Assembly (NCBI GenBank): GCA_963721405.1
Contig: CAVRJA010000003.1
Location: 434,001-498,000, forward strand
Direction: 5' to 3'
DNA length: 64,000 nucleotides
From: JAFNAG01 sp963721405
GTDB taxonomy: Bacteria; Acidobacteriota; UBA6911
The notes below the pieces were generated by a model, which did no database searches, was not told where the DNA came from, and saw nothing but the letters and a program-made list of their open reading frames with translations. The position numbers and the translations under genes are program-made. This document shows positions 41,691 through 50,114 of this stretch, piece by piece (positions within the stretch are counted from its first letter, which is position 1; every line of letters begins with the position of its first letter).

Positions 41691-41928
41691 CATAGATTAG
41701 CGTGGTGTATGGGGATTCTGGACGAATTACCGCGTACACGGAGATTGACCGCCCAGGTGAAGAAATGGTGAAATGCGAACAGGACGTAGGAGCAGTAGCG
41801 GCAAATTCGACATCTCCGAGTAGGCGACTAGAACGAAGCCGCTGTCGCGGCGGACTTGGTGCCAGTATACGATTGCAGCAGAGAATTGAGCGGTGACGTA
41901 GTAGTTTGAGGGTCACAAGGAGGTGCTT

Positions 41929-41975
41929 GTGACCCAATTAAGACAAAAAATGCTGGAGGAACTCCAGCGCAGGAA
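41929..41975 (+). pseudogene. Tyrosine recombinase, N-terminal fragment (split by IS66 element)
   Basis: GTG 41929 after a perfect AAGGAGG encodes M-T-Q-L-R-Q-K-M-L-E-E-L-Q-R-R. When the IS66 element and one CGCAGGAA copy are removed, the frame runs on into N-Y-S-P-H-T-I-R-A-Y-L at 44404. The fragment therefore supplies the natural start of the recombinase. Confidence 0.9.
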
Positions 41976-42066
41976 GTAATTGTTTACCGCATTGAAAGTC
42001 TAGCAGTTCCTGCCGTTTTTGACGACCCTCTGGACAAATCGCCCCGTTTCTGCTACGGTAAGGTGG

Positions 42067-43476
42067 ATGAGTGCTGACAAAGACCGCCGGCAGGCCGATT
42101 CCGTAGACAAGCTTGAGAAGGAGAACAAGTCGCTTCGTGACCGGCTTGATAAGGCGCTTGCGGAAATCGAACGGCTCCGCAAGGAACTCGAAGAGGCCTT
42201 GCGCTCTCTCAAGCGGCAAGCCGCGCCGTTCTCCAAGGGTGATGCGAAGCCGACTCCAAAGCCGCCTGGCCGCAAGCCCGGCGAGAGCTACGGCCAACGA
42301 GCGTTCCGGCCCGTTCCGGCAAGAGTCGACCAGCACATTGCGGTCCCATTGCCGGAAAACTCGCTGTGCTGCGGAGCGCCGGTGATCTTCGAAGACACCA
42401 AGCCGCAATTTCAAGAAGACATTGTGCGGCTGACGACCGTGCGCCGATTCGACATCCAGATCGGCCGATGTGCCTGTTGTGGACGACATGTCCAGGGTCG
42501 TCATCCGCTGCAGACTTCGGATGCGCTGGGAGCCGCACAAGTACAGCTTGGACCCGAGGCGCTGTCCCTGGCGGCGCATCTGAACAAGGAGATGGGGATC
42601 TCCCACGAGCGCGTGGCTCGCGTTCTGGAATTGGGTTACGGCTTGCGGACCAACCGCAGCACCCTGTGTCGAGCATTGACGCGCCTTGGCGAAAAGGCTG
42701 CGCCCACTTACGACCAACTTGTGGCTGCTGCGCGTGCCAGCATGGTCAACCACCTGGACGAAACCGGGTGGCGGGTAGCGGCGCACCTGGAATGGCTCTG
42801 GGTAGCCGTCAGCGAACAGGTCACCGTCTACGCGATCCTTCCCGGCCGGGGATTCGAACAAGCGGCTACGATTTTGGGACCAGACTACGAGGGCTTTCTC
42901 AACCATGACGGCTGGGCGCCCTACTATCGCTTTACCCGGGCTTATCATCAAAGTTGCCTGAGCCATTTGATCCGTCGCTGCGAGGATCTGATCAAGATTG
43001 CCTCTGTCTCCGGCGCTCTCTTTCCCCTGGCGGTGATGGCGTTGCTCTACAGGGGTTTGGCACTGCGAGATCGCTATGGACTCGGCCAGATCTCACTGCA
43101 TGGGCTCCATGTCGCTACCGGAAGGCTGGAATACGCCATGGACCGACTGCTCGCGCGCACATTCCGTCTGCCGGCCAACCGGCGATTGGCCAATCACCTG
43201 TGCCATGAACAGCCCCACTTGTTCACTTTCCTTCATTGCCCTGGAATCCAGGCCACCAACAATGTGGCCGAGCAGGCGATCCGGCCTGCCGTGGTGGCCA
43301 GAAAGACTTGGGGCGGCAACCGTACCCACAATGGCGCCCGTACTCAGCAGATCCTGGCCAGCATCCTGCGCACCTGCCGGCAACAGGGCAAGGACGCCTT
43401 CTCCCGGTTGGTCGGGCTCCTGCGGTCCCCGGCCCAGGAGATCCTCGATATCGTACCGGCGGCTCTCTCCCCATAG
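42067..43476 (+). CDS. IS66-family transposase (TnpC type)
   Basis: A 469-residue transposase. It has an N-terminal leucine-zipper-like coiled coil (residues ~12-52), a zinc-binding segment C-A-C-C-G-R-H-V, and DDE residues in N-H-L-D-E-T-G-W, N-H-D-G-W-A-P-Y and N-N-V-A-E-Q-A-I-R-P. ATG 42067 with T-A-A-G-G-T-G just upstream is preferred over 42019. The stop shares one base with the GTG of the DUF4338 gene (TAGTG), so both are translated from one message. Confidence 0.95.
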   Translation: MSADKDRRQADSVDKLEKENKSLRDRLDKALAEIERLRKELEEALRSLKRQAAPFSKGDAKPTPKPPGRKPGESYGQRAFRPVPARVDQHIAVPLPENSLCCGAPVIFEDTKPQFQEDIVRLTTVRRFDIQIGRCACCGRHVQGRHPLQTSDALGAAQVQLGPEALSLAAHLNKEMGISHERVARVLELGYGLRTNRSTLCRALTRLGEKAAPTYDQLVAAARASMVNHLDETGWRVAAHLEWLWVAVSEQVTVYAILPGRGFEQAATILGPDYEGFLNHDGWAPYYRFTRAYHQSCLSHLIRRCEDLIKIASVSGALFPLAVMALLYRGLALRDRYGLGQISLHGLHVATGRLEYAMDRLLARTFRLPANRRLANHLCHEQPHLFTFLHCPGIQATNNVAEQAIRPAVVARKTWGGNRTHNGARTQQILASILRTCRQQGKDAFSRLVGLLRSPAQEILDIVPAALSP

Positions 43477-44387
43477 TGAAGCCAATCACCGCGGTGCCAT
43501 CCCGACTGACTTTTTGCGGCCGGACCTTCTCCGCGGACGAGATCCGTCTCATGCGGCAAATCGCGGCCGATTGCTCAGCTCTCAGCACGACTGAAATCGC
43601 GCGCACTATTTGTGAACTGCTCGACTGGAAACGCCCCACCGGACGTCTCAAAAACCACGAGTGTCGCCAGTTGCTTGAGCGGCTGGCGGATCAAGGCTGC
43701 CTGCAGTTGCCGGCACTGCGCCAGGTTGGACCGCGAGGTCCGCGCCGGACCGCATGGACCTCGGCCAGCGATCCGCAACCAGAGATCACCGGCTCGGCGC
43801 GCGACTTTGAGCCTTTGAACCTGACGCTGTTGGAAGCCGGAAGCCGCGACAGCATGCTCTGGAACGAGTTCGTTGACCGGCATCATTATCTTCGATACCG
43901 CGTGCCTGTCGGCGCGCACCTCCGCTACTTTGTACGTTCGGAACCTCTGGGAGAAACGATTCTGGCCTGCATTCAATGGTCGAGCCCGGCCTGGAAAATG
44001 GCAGCACGCGACCGCTGGATTGGCTGGAATGACCAGCAGCGGAAACGCAACCTGCAGTGCATCGTCAATCAGAGCCGATTCCTGATCCTGCCCTGGGTGC
44101 ATGTTCCGGGACTCGCAAGTAAAATCCTGGCTCACTCCGTCCGTCAGCTTCCGGCCGATTTCGAACGCCAATACGGCCGAAGACCGTTTCTCCTGGAAAC
44201 GCTCGTGGAAGCGAACCGATTCTCAGGCACCTGTTATCGAGCAGCCAACTGGATCTTCCTGGGAGAGACCCGCGGCCGAGGCCGCATGGATCGCTATAAC
44301 AACTCCCAGCTTTCCAAGAAACTCGTTTATGTTTATCCGCTTTGCCACTCAGTTCAGCAGCGGCTGTGTGGATTGCTACCCCGGTAA
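43476..44387 (+). CDS. DUF4338 (DruA-like) protein carried by the IS66 element
   Basis: A 303-residue protein starting at GTG 43476. The core from about residue 112 is the DUF4338 domain that defines DruA of the Druantia anti-phage system: L-W-N-E-F-V-D-R-H-H-Y-L, I-Q-W-S-S-P-A-W-K-M-A-A-R-D, R-F-L-I-L-P-W-V and L-V-E-A-N-R-F-S-G-T-C-Y-R-A-A-N-W. The N-terminal ~95 residues are a helical part also found in stand-alone members. No other Druantia gene (druB-druE) is nearby. Here it is translationally coupled to the transposase and lies inside the element ends, so it moves with it. It may help transposition or defend the host. Confidence 0.85.
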   Translation: MKPITAVPSRLTFCGRTFSADEIRLMRQIAADCSALSTTEIARTICELLDWKRPTGRLKNHECRQLLERLADQGCLQLPALRQVGPRGPRRTAWTSASDPQPEITGSARDFEPLNLTLLEAGSRDSMLWNEFVDRHHYLRYRVPVGAHLRYFVRSEPLGETILACIQWSSPAWKMAARDRWIGWNDQQRKRNLQCIVNQSRFLILPWVHVPGLASKILAHSVRQLPADFERQYGRRPFLLETLVEANRFSGTCYRAANWIFLGETRGRGRMDRYNNSQLSKKLVYVYPLCHSVQQRLCGLLPR

Positions 44388-44395
44388 ACAATTAC

Positions 44396-45223
44396 CGCAG
44401 GAATTACTCACCGCATACGATCCGTGCCTATTTGAGCACGGTCGCGGATTTCGCCAAACACTTCAAGAAATCTCCGGACAAACTTGGTCCGGATCACCTG
44501 CGTTCGTATCATGCCTATCTGCTCAGAGACCGCAAATTGGCGGTCGAATCTGTTGTCGGACGTGTAGCCGCACTGCGTTTCTTTTTTATCCGCACCCTGA
44601 AGCGTCCAGAGTTCCGAGACGATTTGCCGTATCCCAAACGGCACAGGAAGCATCCGATCGTTCTCAGCCCTGAGGAAGTGGCGAAGTTAATCAATGCCGC
44701 TCGAAGTCTGATGCACCGCGCTCTGTTGATGGTGCTTTACGGTACAGGCATGCGCAGGGAGGAAGTTTCCCTGTTAAGAGTTGACAATATCGATAGTTCA
44801 CGAATGATGGTCCATGTCCAATTCGGCAAGGGAGGCAAGCAACGGTTTGTTCCGCTCAGCCCCGTGCTGCTGAACACGCTGCGCGAGTACTGGCGTTGGA
44901 AAAAGCCCAAAGAACATCTGTTTCCCGGCACACGGATCCGGAGCGGCAAGATCATGCCGATCTCGGATAAGACTGTCTACCATGCCTGTGTCACAGCTGC
45001 GCATCGCGCTGGCATCCGGAAGAAAGTCACCCCGCATCTGCTGAGACACAGCTTTGCTACCCATATGCTCGAAAACGGAACGGATATCAGAAGAATCCAG
45101 GAGATTCTGGGCCATGGAGACCTGGCAACCACCGCCAGATATCTGCACATATCACAAAAACATCTGCAAAACATCGTGAACCCGCTCGACTCGCTGCCAC
45201 TTTCGCCTGTCGACAAGATCTGA
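44396..45223 (+). pseudogene. Tyrosine recombinase, main part (split by IS66 element)
   Basis: About 275 codons. The SAM-like domain starts N-Y-S-P-H-T-I-R-A-Y-L, and the catalytic part has Arg in G-T-G-M-R-R-E-E-V, Lys in F-G-K-G-G-K-Q-R-F, H-L-L-R-H-S-F-A-T, L-G-H-G-D and Tyr in T-A-R-Y-L-H-I. All catalytic residues are intact. A start at 44342 would add residues from the IS66 end. Without the original start (41929) it is probably poorly translated, or made as a slightly altered protein. Confidence 0.88.
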
Positions 45224-45239
45224 ACGCACTCGTGTCGCC

Positions 45240-46451
45240 ATGACGAGACCTCCATTTGAGGTGGCCGACATTGTCCGGGTTCAAGGCCATCGATTCCTCG
45301 AAAAATATGGATCCGGAATGGATTTCGAGCAGAAGAAGGCCTTTCGCGCCATCAGGGCTTGCCGCACGGCAGCGCTCGGGGGCCACATTGATTACTGTCC
45401 CGGTTGCGGCAAATACGAGAGGAACTCGTTCAATAGCTGCCGCAACCGCAATTGTCCAAAGTGCCAGGCCGGATTACGCCTGCGCTGGATTGCAGAACGG
45501 GAACGCGAAGTTCTGGGCGTTCCCTACTTTCATGTAGTCTTTTCCGTGCCGCACGAACTCAATGTCTTGGTGCGAGATAATCAGCGCCTGTTTTACAGCC
45601 TTCTTTTTTCGGCAAGTTCGAAGGCCGCATTGGAGGTTGCCGCCGATCCCAAGTGGCTCGGAGCCCAGATCGGCATTCTCAGCACCCTGCATACGTGGGG
45701 CCAGAACCTGATGACCCACCCCCATATCCACTGCGTGATTCCGCAAGGCGGACTTGCGCCCGACCACAAAAGCTGGATTCATCCGCGGTACCGGTTCTTT
45801 GTTCCCGTCAAGGTCTTATCCAAGGTGTTCCGCGGCAAATTTCTGCATGGATTGATGCGACTCTACCGCAAGAGGAAATTGCGATTGGCCGGACCTGCAG
45901 CCTGCCTGCAGGATGAAAAATGTTTCGCAACCCTGATCCGACATTTATACAAAAAGCCATGGGTCGTGTACGTCAAGCCGGCCTTTGGCGGTCCCATGCA
46001 GGTGATCCGTTATCTCGGGCGCTATACCCATCGCGTTGCGATTTCGAATCATCGGATCGTAAAGTTTGACGGCGAGAAGGTGACGTTTCTCTGGAAAGAC
46101 TATGCTCACGAGAGCAAACAAGGGCCGATGACCTTGGAGGCCATCGAGTTCTTGCGCCGTTTCTTTTCCCACGTGCTGCCCAAAGGGTTCGTGCGGATTC
46201 GGCAGTTCGGCTTTCTGGCGAATCGTTTCCGTGCCAAACGGATTGAGCTCTGTCGTGAGCTGATTGGCGGCCACGTGGAACTCACCCAAACCCAGGAACC
46301 GGAACCAGCGCCTGATCCCGAGTTGCCCGAACCGACTGCCTGGACGTGCCCTCTGTGCAACACCAGGATGATCAGGGTGCGGATGTTCAAGGCCGCGGAT
46401 TGGTCTTCCCGAGGGGATTTTACTGATGACCGAATATCCTCAGCCGCCTGA
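45240..46451 (+). CDS. IS91-family transposase (HUH type)
   Basis: A 403-residue Y2/HUH transposase. The N-terminal zinc-binding domain has C-P-G-C-G-K-Y then C-R-N-R-N-C-P-K-C. The HUH motif is H-P-H-I-H-C-V-I-P, and the catalytic Tyr is in Y-L-G-R-Y-T-H-R-V-A-I. A second zinc knuckle near the end reads C-P-L-C. It appears full length. It follows the recombinase by 16 bases, probably in one transcript, and uses rolling-circle transposition. Confidence 0.95.
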   Translation: MTRPPFEVADIVRVQGHRFLEKYGSGMDFEQKKAFRAIRACRTAALGGHIDYCPGCGKYERNSFNSCRNRNCPKCQAGLRLRWIAEREREVLGVPYFHVVFSVPHELNVLVRDNQRLFYSLLFSASSKAALEVAADPKWLGAQIGILSTLHTWGQNLMTHPHIHCVIPQGGLAPDHKSWIHPRYRFFVPVKVLSKVFRGKFLHGLMRLYRKRKLRLAGPAACLQDEKCFATLIRHLYKKPWVVYVKPAFGGPMQVIRYLGRYTHRVAISNHRIVKFDGEKVTFLWKDYAHESKQGPMTLEAIEFLRRFFSHVLPKGFVRIRQFGFLANRFRAKRIELCRELIGGHVELTQTQEPEPAPDPELPEPTAWTCPLCNTRMIRVRMFKAADWSSRGDFTDDRISSAA

Positions 46452-46692
46452 AACCGAATGTCAAATAGAGATCGACTGGGTATAGGTGTGTTTCTTTACA
46501 TCGAGAAAGTGTCTTTTTGCAGCTCGGATTGTGTTCCTGATCAGACTCTTATGCCCGACTTATGGGAAATCCTCGCTGCAAGCCGGTTTTGTGACCGTTT
46601 CCCGGCAATGCCGCAACACCTTCGCTTGTATCTTGGATCCGTTCAAAACCCATAAGCGTCCGCCGCAAGCTGACAGCGGCTTCCTTCAAGTG

Positions 46693-46779
46693 GTCGTTAT
46701 CGGAAATGTCTCGGCAATCTCTTTTTGCTCGTATGCCGTAGATTTGTCCGCCGAGCCATTTCCGATGAACGCTAACGAC
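46693..46779. repeat. Long hairpin overlapping island motif copy 4
   Basis: The left arm 46693-46715 and right arm 46750-46779 pair in three blocks: GTCGTTA/TAACGAC, TCGGAAATG/CATTTCCGA and CTCGGC/GCCGAG, with a 7-base bulge (ATGAACGC region) on the right. Size and bulge recall integron attC sites, but the end boxes have the wrong polarity. Confidence 0.65.
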
Positions 46780-46793
46780 AATACGCCCGGAAT
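46760..46793 (+). repeat. Island motif copy 4
   Basis: TTCCGATGAACG, then AACGACAATACGCCCGGAAT. It lies 72 bases before the next gene. Confidence 0.6.
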
Positions 46794-46864
46794 CTCCAAA
46801 AATGTTGCAACACCTTCAGCATGAAACGTAGAATCGCAACGATCATTGGGTCTCCAGAGGTGCC

Positions 46865-47506
46865 ATGTCGGTCTGGTTCACAAAAAAACGATCTGCCATA
46901 CCGTGGCAGTCATTGCCGTTATTTATCCTTCTTTTTGCTGTCGTGATCGGAATTATTTTTCGTTGGCTTGGTTCTCAATGGAGTGAGCCTACAATAAACA
47001 GCCGTAAAGACATCGAAGGTTCCTATCGAATTCTTGTTTGCGATGGTCCATGCGACCTAAACCGTACGGGTAATGTTATTAGGCAAGGAATTCTCGTATT
47101 GCAAAATGGACCATTGGCCGCAGAAAAGACCGAATTGTTATTTAAGGCTTGGCGTGGAAGGCCACTTTATCCTGACGAACCGGCTTATCGTGGTGGCGCA
47201 CCATTGGGGTGCTTCTCTCTGAAGTATGTGCGCAAAGATGATGATGGCTGCTTTGCAGGAATCACGCCCAGTGACTTCACCGTCTGGGAAGAGAATCGTC
47301 TTTCGCACAGAATAAGATTCTTGCTCTACAGGTCCGTGGATGGCAGCTATATGGTTGAAGGAAAGCTCTCAAACGGGTTCTTTCAGGGAGAAGGTGAGAC
47401 TCACCACCCTCCCTGGGAATTTCCGAAGAAACAGAGGGTCATCGCCCAAAAAATTGGGGCACCAGACCTCGGGCTCTGCCTTCCTGAGAACCTGCTTGCC
47501 AGGTAA
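46865..47506 (+). CDS. Membrane-anchored protein, function unknown (213 residues)
   Basis: One N-terminal membrane helix (L-P-L-F-I-L-L-F-A-V-V-I-G-I-I-F, residues ~17-33) and a periplasmic body with paired Cys (V-C-D-G-P-C-D). The body is beta-rich and shows no known family. It may be lipocalin-like, given its G-S-Y-R-I-L start. It is flanked by motif copies 4 and 5. Confidence 0.6.
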   Translation: MSVWFTKKRSAIPWQSLPLFILLFAVVIGIIFRWLGSQWSEPTINSRKDIEGSYRILVCDGPCDLNRTGNVIRQGILVLQNGPLAAEKTELLFKAWRGRPLYPDEPAYRGGAPLGCFSLKYVRKDDDGCFAGITPSDFTVWEENRLSHRIRFLLYRSVDGSYMVEGKLSNGFFQGEGETHHPPWEFPKKQRVIAQKIGAPDLGLCLPENLLAR

Positions 47507-47563
47507 CTTCCCGCTGGAAGAGACGAGTTAAAACGAAAATTTTAGGATTTCCTGCCTTCAAGT

Positions 47564-47591
47564 TTCCGGTAACGCGACTATACGCCCGGAA
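47564..47591 (+). repeat. Island motif copy 5 (best copy)
   Basis: TTCCGGTAACG followed by CGACTATACGCCCGGAA. The outer TTCCGG and CCGGAA pair, so the motif can form a small hairpin by itself. Confidence 0.7.
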
Positions 47592-47674
47592 TGCCCAATT
47601 TCGCTTGAACTGCATATCCGAAACTTCGCATAATCAATGCTGTCCCAACGGTGCTGTGCTGCAGAATATAGGCT

Positions 47675-48409
47675 ATGAGCATGACCCTGACGCAGCTCAT
47701 CCTGGTCACCTACCTGCTTCTATGTCCGACCAGTAATTTGCAGTCGACAGATCCCTGGATTATTCCCAGCTGCATGAGCAGGCCCAAGTGGTCGCATACT
47801 CTGTTTTTCATGGTAGAGCTGAGTCAAACGAAAGGAGCAAAAACAACAAAAGTTACGGATGCCGATTACGAGGCGTACTACATCCGTTATGGACCGTCTG
47901 GTGAACTTCTTCAGATTGCTTCTGGGACTCATTGGTGTGGCGCGCCGGAATGCCAGCCGCCCAAAGAGGACTTTGCATCATCTGCAGAATTTTCGAGTAG
48001 AGAACTGAGAATCGCGCCCACACAGGAGAAAGGGAAGTTTGGAACAGACTGGCGTGGGAAGTCTAAGGATGGCGGTTACTGGCGCTACATAGGCGTGCCC
48101 TTTGAGTCGATAACTTATCGAAACGTCTCGGCTGCCGCAGCGGCATTTTTCGATTCCATTATTGAAAATGCTTGCTATCAGGAACCGGTCATACCTGGGA
48201 GTCTTTACCTCGTCCACGTCATCAGCATTGATAATGAAACGCACACAATCGTGGTCGACGATCAGGGGAAGAAGCTGTCTCTAGATGTTTCAAAGGCAAA
48301 GATGAAGGGCAAACCCAAAGAAGGAGGCAGAATCTCGGTCGAATATTTATTCAAAGCCGGAAGATATAGTGTCTCAAAGTTGACAGTTGAAGTGACCACG
48401 GGCAAGTGA
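47675..48409 (+). CDS. Secreted protein, paralogue of the 40986 gene in its core
   Basis: A 244-residue protein with a signal peptide (L-I-L-V-T-Y-L-L-L-C). The central part ends I-T-Y-R-N-V-S-A-A-A-A-A-F-F-D-S-I-I-E-N-A-C, matching the end of the protein at 40986-41690. A C-terminal beta domain of about 70 residues (H-T-I-V-V-D-D-Q-G-K-K-L) is extra. Function unknown. The shared block suggests a repeated domain family within the island. Confidence 0.62.
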   Translation: MSMTLTQLILVTYLLLCPTSNLQSTDPWIIPSCMSRPKWSHTLFFMVELSQTKGAKTTKVTDADYEAYYIRYGPSGELLQIASGTHWCGAPECQPPKEDFASSAEFSSRELRIAPTQEKGKFGTDWRGKSKDGGYWRYIGVPFESITYRNVSAAAAAFFDSIIENACYQEPVIPGSLYLVHVISIDNETHTIVVDDQGKKLSLDVSKAKMKGKPKEGGRISVEYLFKAGRYSVSKLTVEVTTGK

Positions 48410-48792
48410 GCGTTCTTTACAAGAGCCGCTCGCGCGTCGTTGGCATCCTGGTTGTCTCACGTCACTCTCACCGCATGGACGTAATACGTGGAAAAACTCG
48501 AAACTACTGTCGGTTTTGATACGAACGCGTTCGGAGGCAAATCGGGCGAAAAACCATGATCTCCGGATACGCGACAATACGGCCAGAACCCTTCATTTTG
48601 CTTTGTATGTCACTGATTTGAGGGAACTTTCTTGATTGCAGGGTATCTAAAATGGGAGGACAGAGGTGCAGCCCTTCAACACTAATAGAGATATTTTTGT
48701 GGACTGGATCTGCCCGCCCGCCGTATGGCTGCGCTTTGGACTTGTATGATGAAAAGGCCAGGACTTTGGGAATTGAATAATAGGAGAGCGCG
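48410..48792. other. Intergenic region with island motif copy 6
   Basis: About 380 bp, no recognisable gene. It includes the motif at 48561-48590 and an AT-rich stretch before the next gene that probably holds its promoter. Confidence 0.45.
48561..48590 (+). repeat. Island motif copy 6
   Basis: CTCCGGATACG, then CGACAATACGGCCAGAACC, a degenerate copy. Confidence 0.5.
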
Positions 48793-49122
48793 ATGAAAAA
48801 GAAACTGTTGGCGTTAACTACACTATTTTGCGTTTGCACCATAGTTCTCGCCGGGCAACAACCGGCGATCACTGGCAAGGACCTGCTGGCGAAAATGAAT
48901 TCGCAGGCCAAAAGCGACAAAGATTATGTCATGGGTTATGTGCAGGCTGTCTATGCCAGGTATTTGAACACTTCCACGCTCGCCTCCGAAAAAGAAATGG
49001 AGCCAGTGCTTTCAGCAGCGAAGAAATACTTCGCAGAGAGCAGCACACAAAAACTGAATCTGCCGGCAAACGTTCTGCTCAGGGAGGCGTTTGACAAATC
49101 ACTCGCTCTCAAAAAGAAATAA
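48793..49122 (+). CDS. Small secreted helical protein, Rap1a/Tai-like
   Basis: A 109-residue protein with a signal peptide ending near L-A-G-Q-Q. The mature part has D-Y-V-M-G-Y-V-Q-A-V and P-A-N-V-L-L-R-E-A-F, in the pattern of Rap1a/Tai immunity proteins, but it lacks their disulphide Cys residues. Similarity is weak, so this is only a suggestion. ATG 48793 follows A-G-G-A-G-A-G. Confidence 0.55.
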   Translation: MKKKLLALTTLFCVCTIVLAGQQPAITGKDLLAKMNSQAKSDKDYVMGYVQAVYARYLNTSTLASEKEMEPVLSAAKKYFAESSTQKLNLPANVLLREAFDKSLALKKK

Positions 49123-49398
49123 TAGCGCGGACTGCCGTGCGGCAAAGCGGCCGCACCCCAACTTCCCGGCGTAAAGAGCTGCGCGGGAAAAACCGTGGGT
49201 GATCACCGTTTTTTGGAATCTTCTCCATTTTTAATACCGGTGCATCCAGATGAACTCCCCAGTCTTGGCATCCCCAGTTTTTCTGTGTTTCGTACTTGGC
49301 GAAACCGCAGAATTGACAGTTTCCGTATAACCGACATATCAGGAGTTGCGAGTTTGAGGCACCGACGCGTCAGTCTGCCATTTGCGAAACCAGACTGA

Positions 49399-49671
49399 TT
49401 AATGTGCGGTGTCTTTTGAAAACCTACCGTAAAGGAAAACAGTCAACCACAGAAAAACCGGAATGCCAAGGAGACCGGCAATGGGAACAGTAGCGAAGAG
49501 AATTGCGCCGCCATGAGCGGGTGCATCTTCAACAGCTTGCCTTCCATAGATGAGAATCATCGTCCATATTGGAAGACACATTCCCAGGAGCACAACAATT
49601 ACGAGTACAACAAGGCCGGACAGGATCGCTGCGGCAGCCCCGCGGATAAAAGGAGAAAGCATCCTCCTCAT
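49399..49671 (-). CDS. Small membrane protein, two helices
   Basis: A 90-residue protein with helices at about residues 8-35 (I-L-S-G-L-V-V-L-V-I-V-V-L-L-G) and 58-82 (I-A-G-L-L-G-I-P-V-F-L-W-L). ATG 49669-49671 is chosen for the TTGGAG five bases upstream. An ATG at 49713 has no ribosome site. It is the only minus-strand gene of the island and marks its right edge. Function unknown. Confidence 0.5.
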   Translation of the reverse strand: MRRMLSPFIRGAAAAILSGLVVLVIVVLLGMCLPIWTMILIYGRQAVEDAPAHGGAILFATVPIAGLLGIPVFLWLTVFLYGRFSKDTAH

Positions 49672-50114
49672 CCGAACTCCAACAGCGCCATATCCAATGC
49701 CATTTGCATCCATGACGATGGAAATTATATATGGGATTGAGTTTCCCGAAACATAAAGTTTACAGAATCTCGGTAAGGTAACGGATAACGGCGTACTCGG
49801 AAATGTGGTTCGGCCTGCTCGATCTTTCCGAGGCAAGTCGTTGCGTACGCTCCGAGCTCCATGCCCGCAAGTTCCCTACCTGACAGAGATGGCACATTCG
49901 CCCACGCACCTGGGTAGTGGCCTCGAAATTCCGATAGGCTTCCCCTCCGGGCGCCGGCCGGGACCTTCCGCACGGGAGGGCTGCGAGCGGCCACGCCACT
50001 GGGCTCCGCCGTAATCCCGCGGCCGGTCCCTGCGCATCAGACAATGACTCCAGGAGCCCCGTTATGAAAATTGCGCTGGAGAGCGGTGATTGCCGCTGAA
50101 TTGGCAGCAGCGGA
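49672..50114. other. Intergenic region, about 440 bp
   Basis: No gene is recognised. A weak motif copy may lie at 49774-49803 (GGTAACG, then GCGTACTCGGAA). Base composition changes here from the AT-richer island to GC-rich chromosome. Confidence 0.4.

Larger units (their letters stand above)
41976..44395 (+). mobile_element. IS66-family element carrying a DruA-like gene, 2,420 bp
   Basis: Ends GTAATTGTTTACCG at 41976-41989 and its complement CGGTAAACAATTAC at 44382-44395, flanked by the 8-bp repeat CGCAGGAA (41968-41975 and 44396-44403). IS66 elements make 8-bp duplications. It encodes an IS66 TnpC-type transposase and a DUF4338 protein. TnpA and TnpB are absent, as in the ISBst12-like subgroup. 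Confidence 0.93.
41700..46460 (+). mobile_element. IS91-type element with tyrosine recombinase, interrupted by an IS66-type element (ends approximate)
   Basis: IS91-group transposase 45240-46451 preceded by a tyrosine recombinase gene on the same strand, a standard pair in one branch of IS91 elements. IS91 elements lack inverted repeats and target duplications, so the ends are guesses from flanking genes. The recombinase gene is split by the IS66 element at 41976-44395. Confidence 0.7.
46452..46864. other. Intergenic region with a long hairpin and island motif copy 4
   Basis: The right end of the IS91-type element should lie in the first part. A long imperfect inverted repeat (46693-46715 with 46750-46779) and the island motif (46760-46793) follow. 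No gene is seen. Confidence 0.5.

Noticed and set aside
43236..43475. Upstream extension of the DruA-like gene
   Set aside because: Lies wholly inside the IS66 transposase gene in another frame. The GTG overlapping the transposase stop is a better start.
43476..44387. A full Druantia defence locus
   Set aside because: Only the DruA-like gene is present. No druE helicase or other partner gene lies nearby.
37735..49803. Chromosomal integron cassette array
   Set aside because: The unit layout is suggestive, but no site has RYYYAAC and GTTRRRY boxes in the right order and no integron integrase is in the window.
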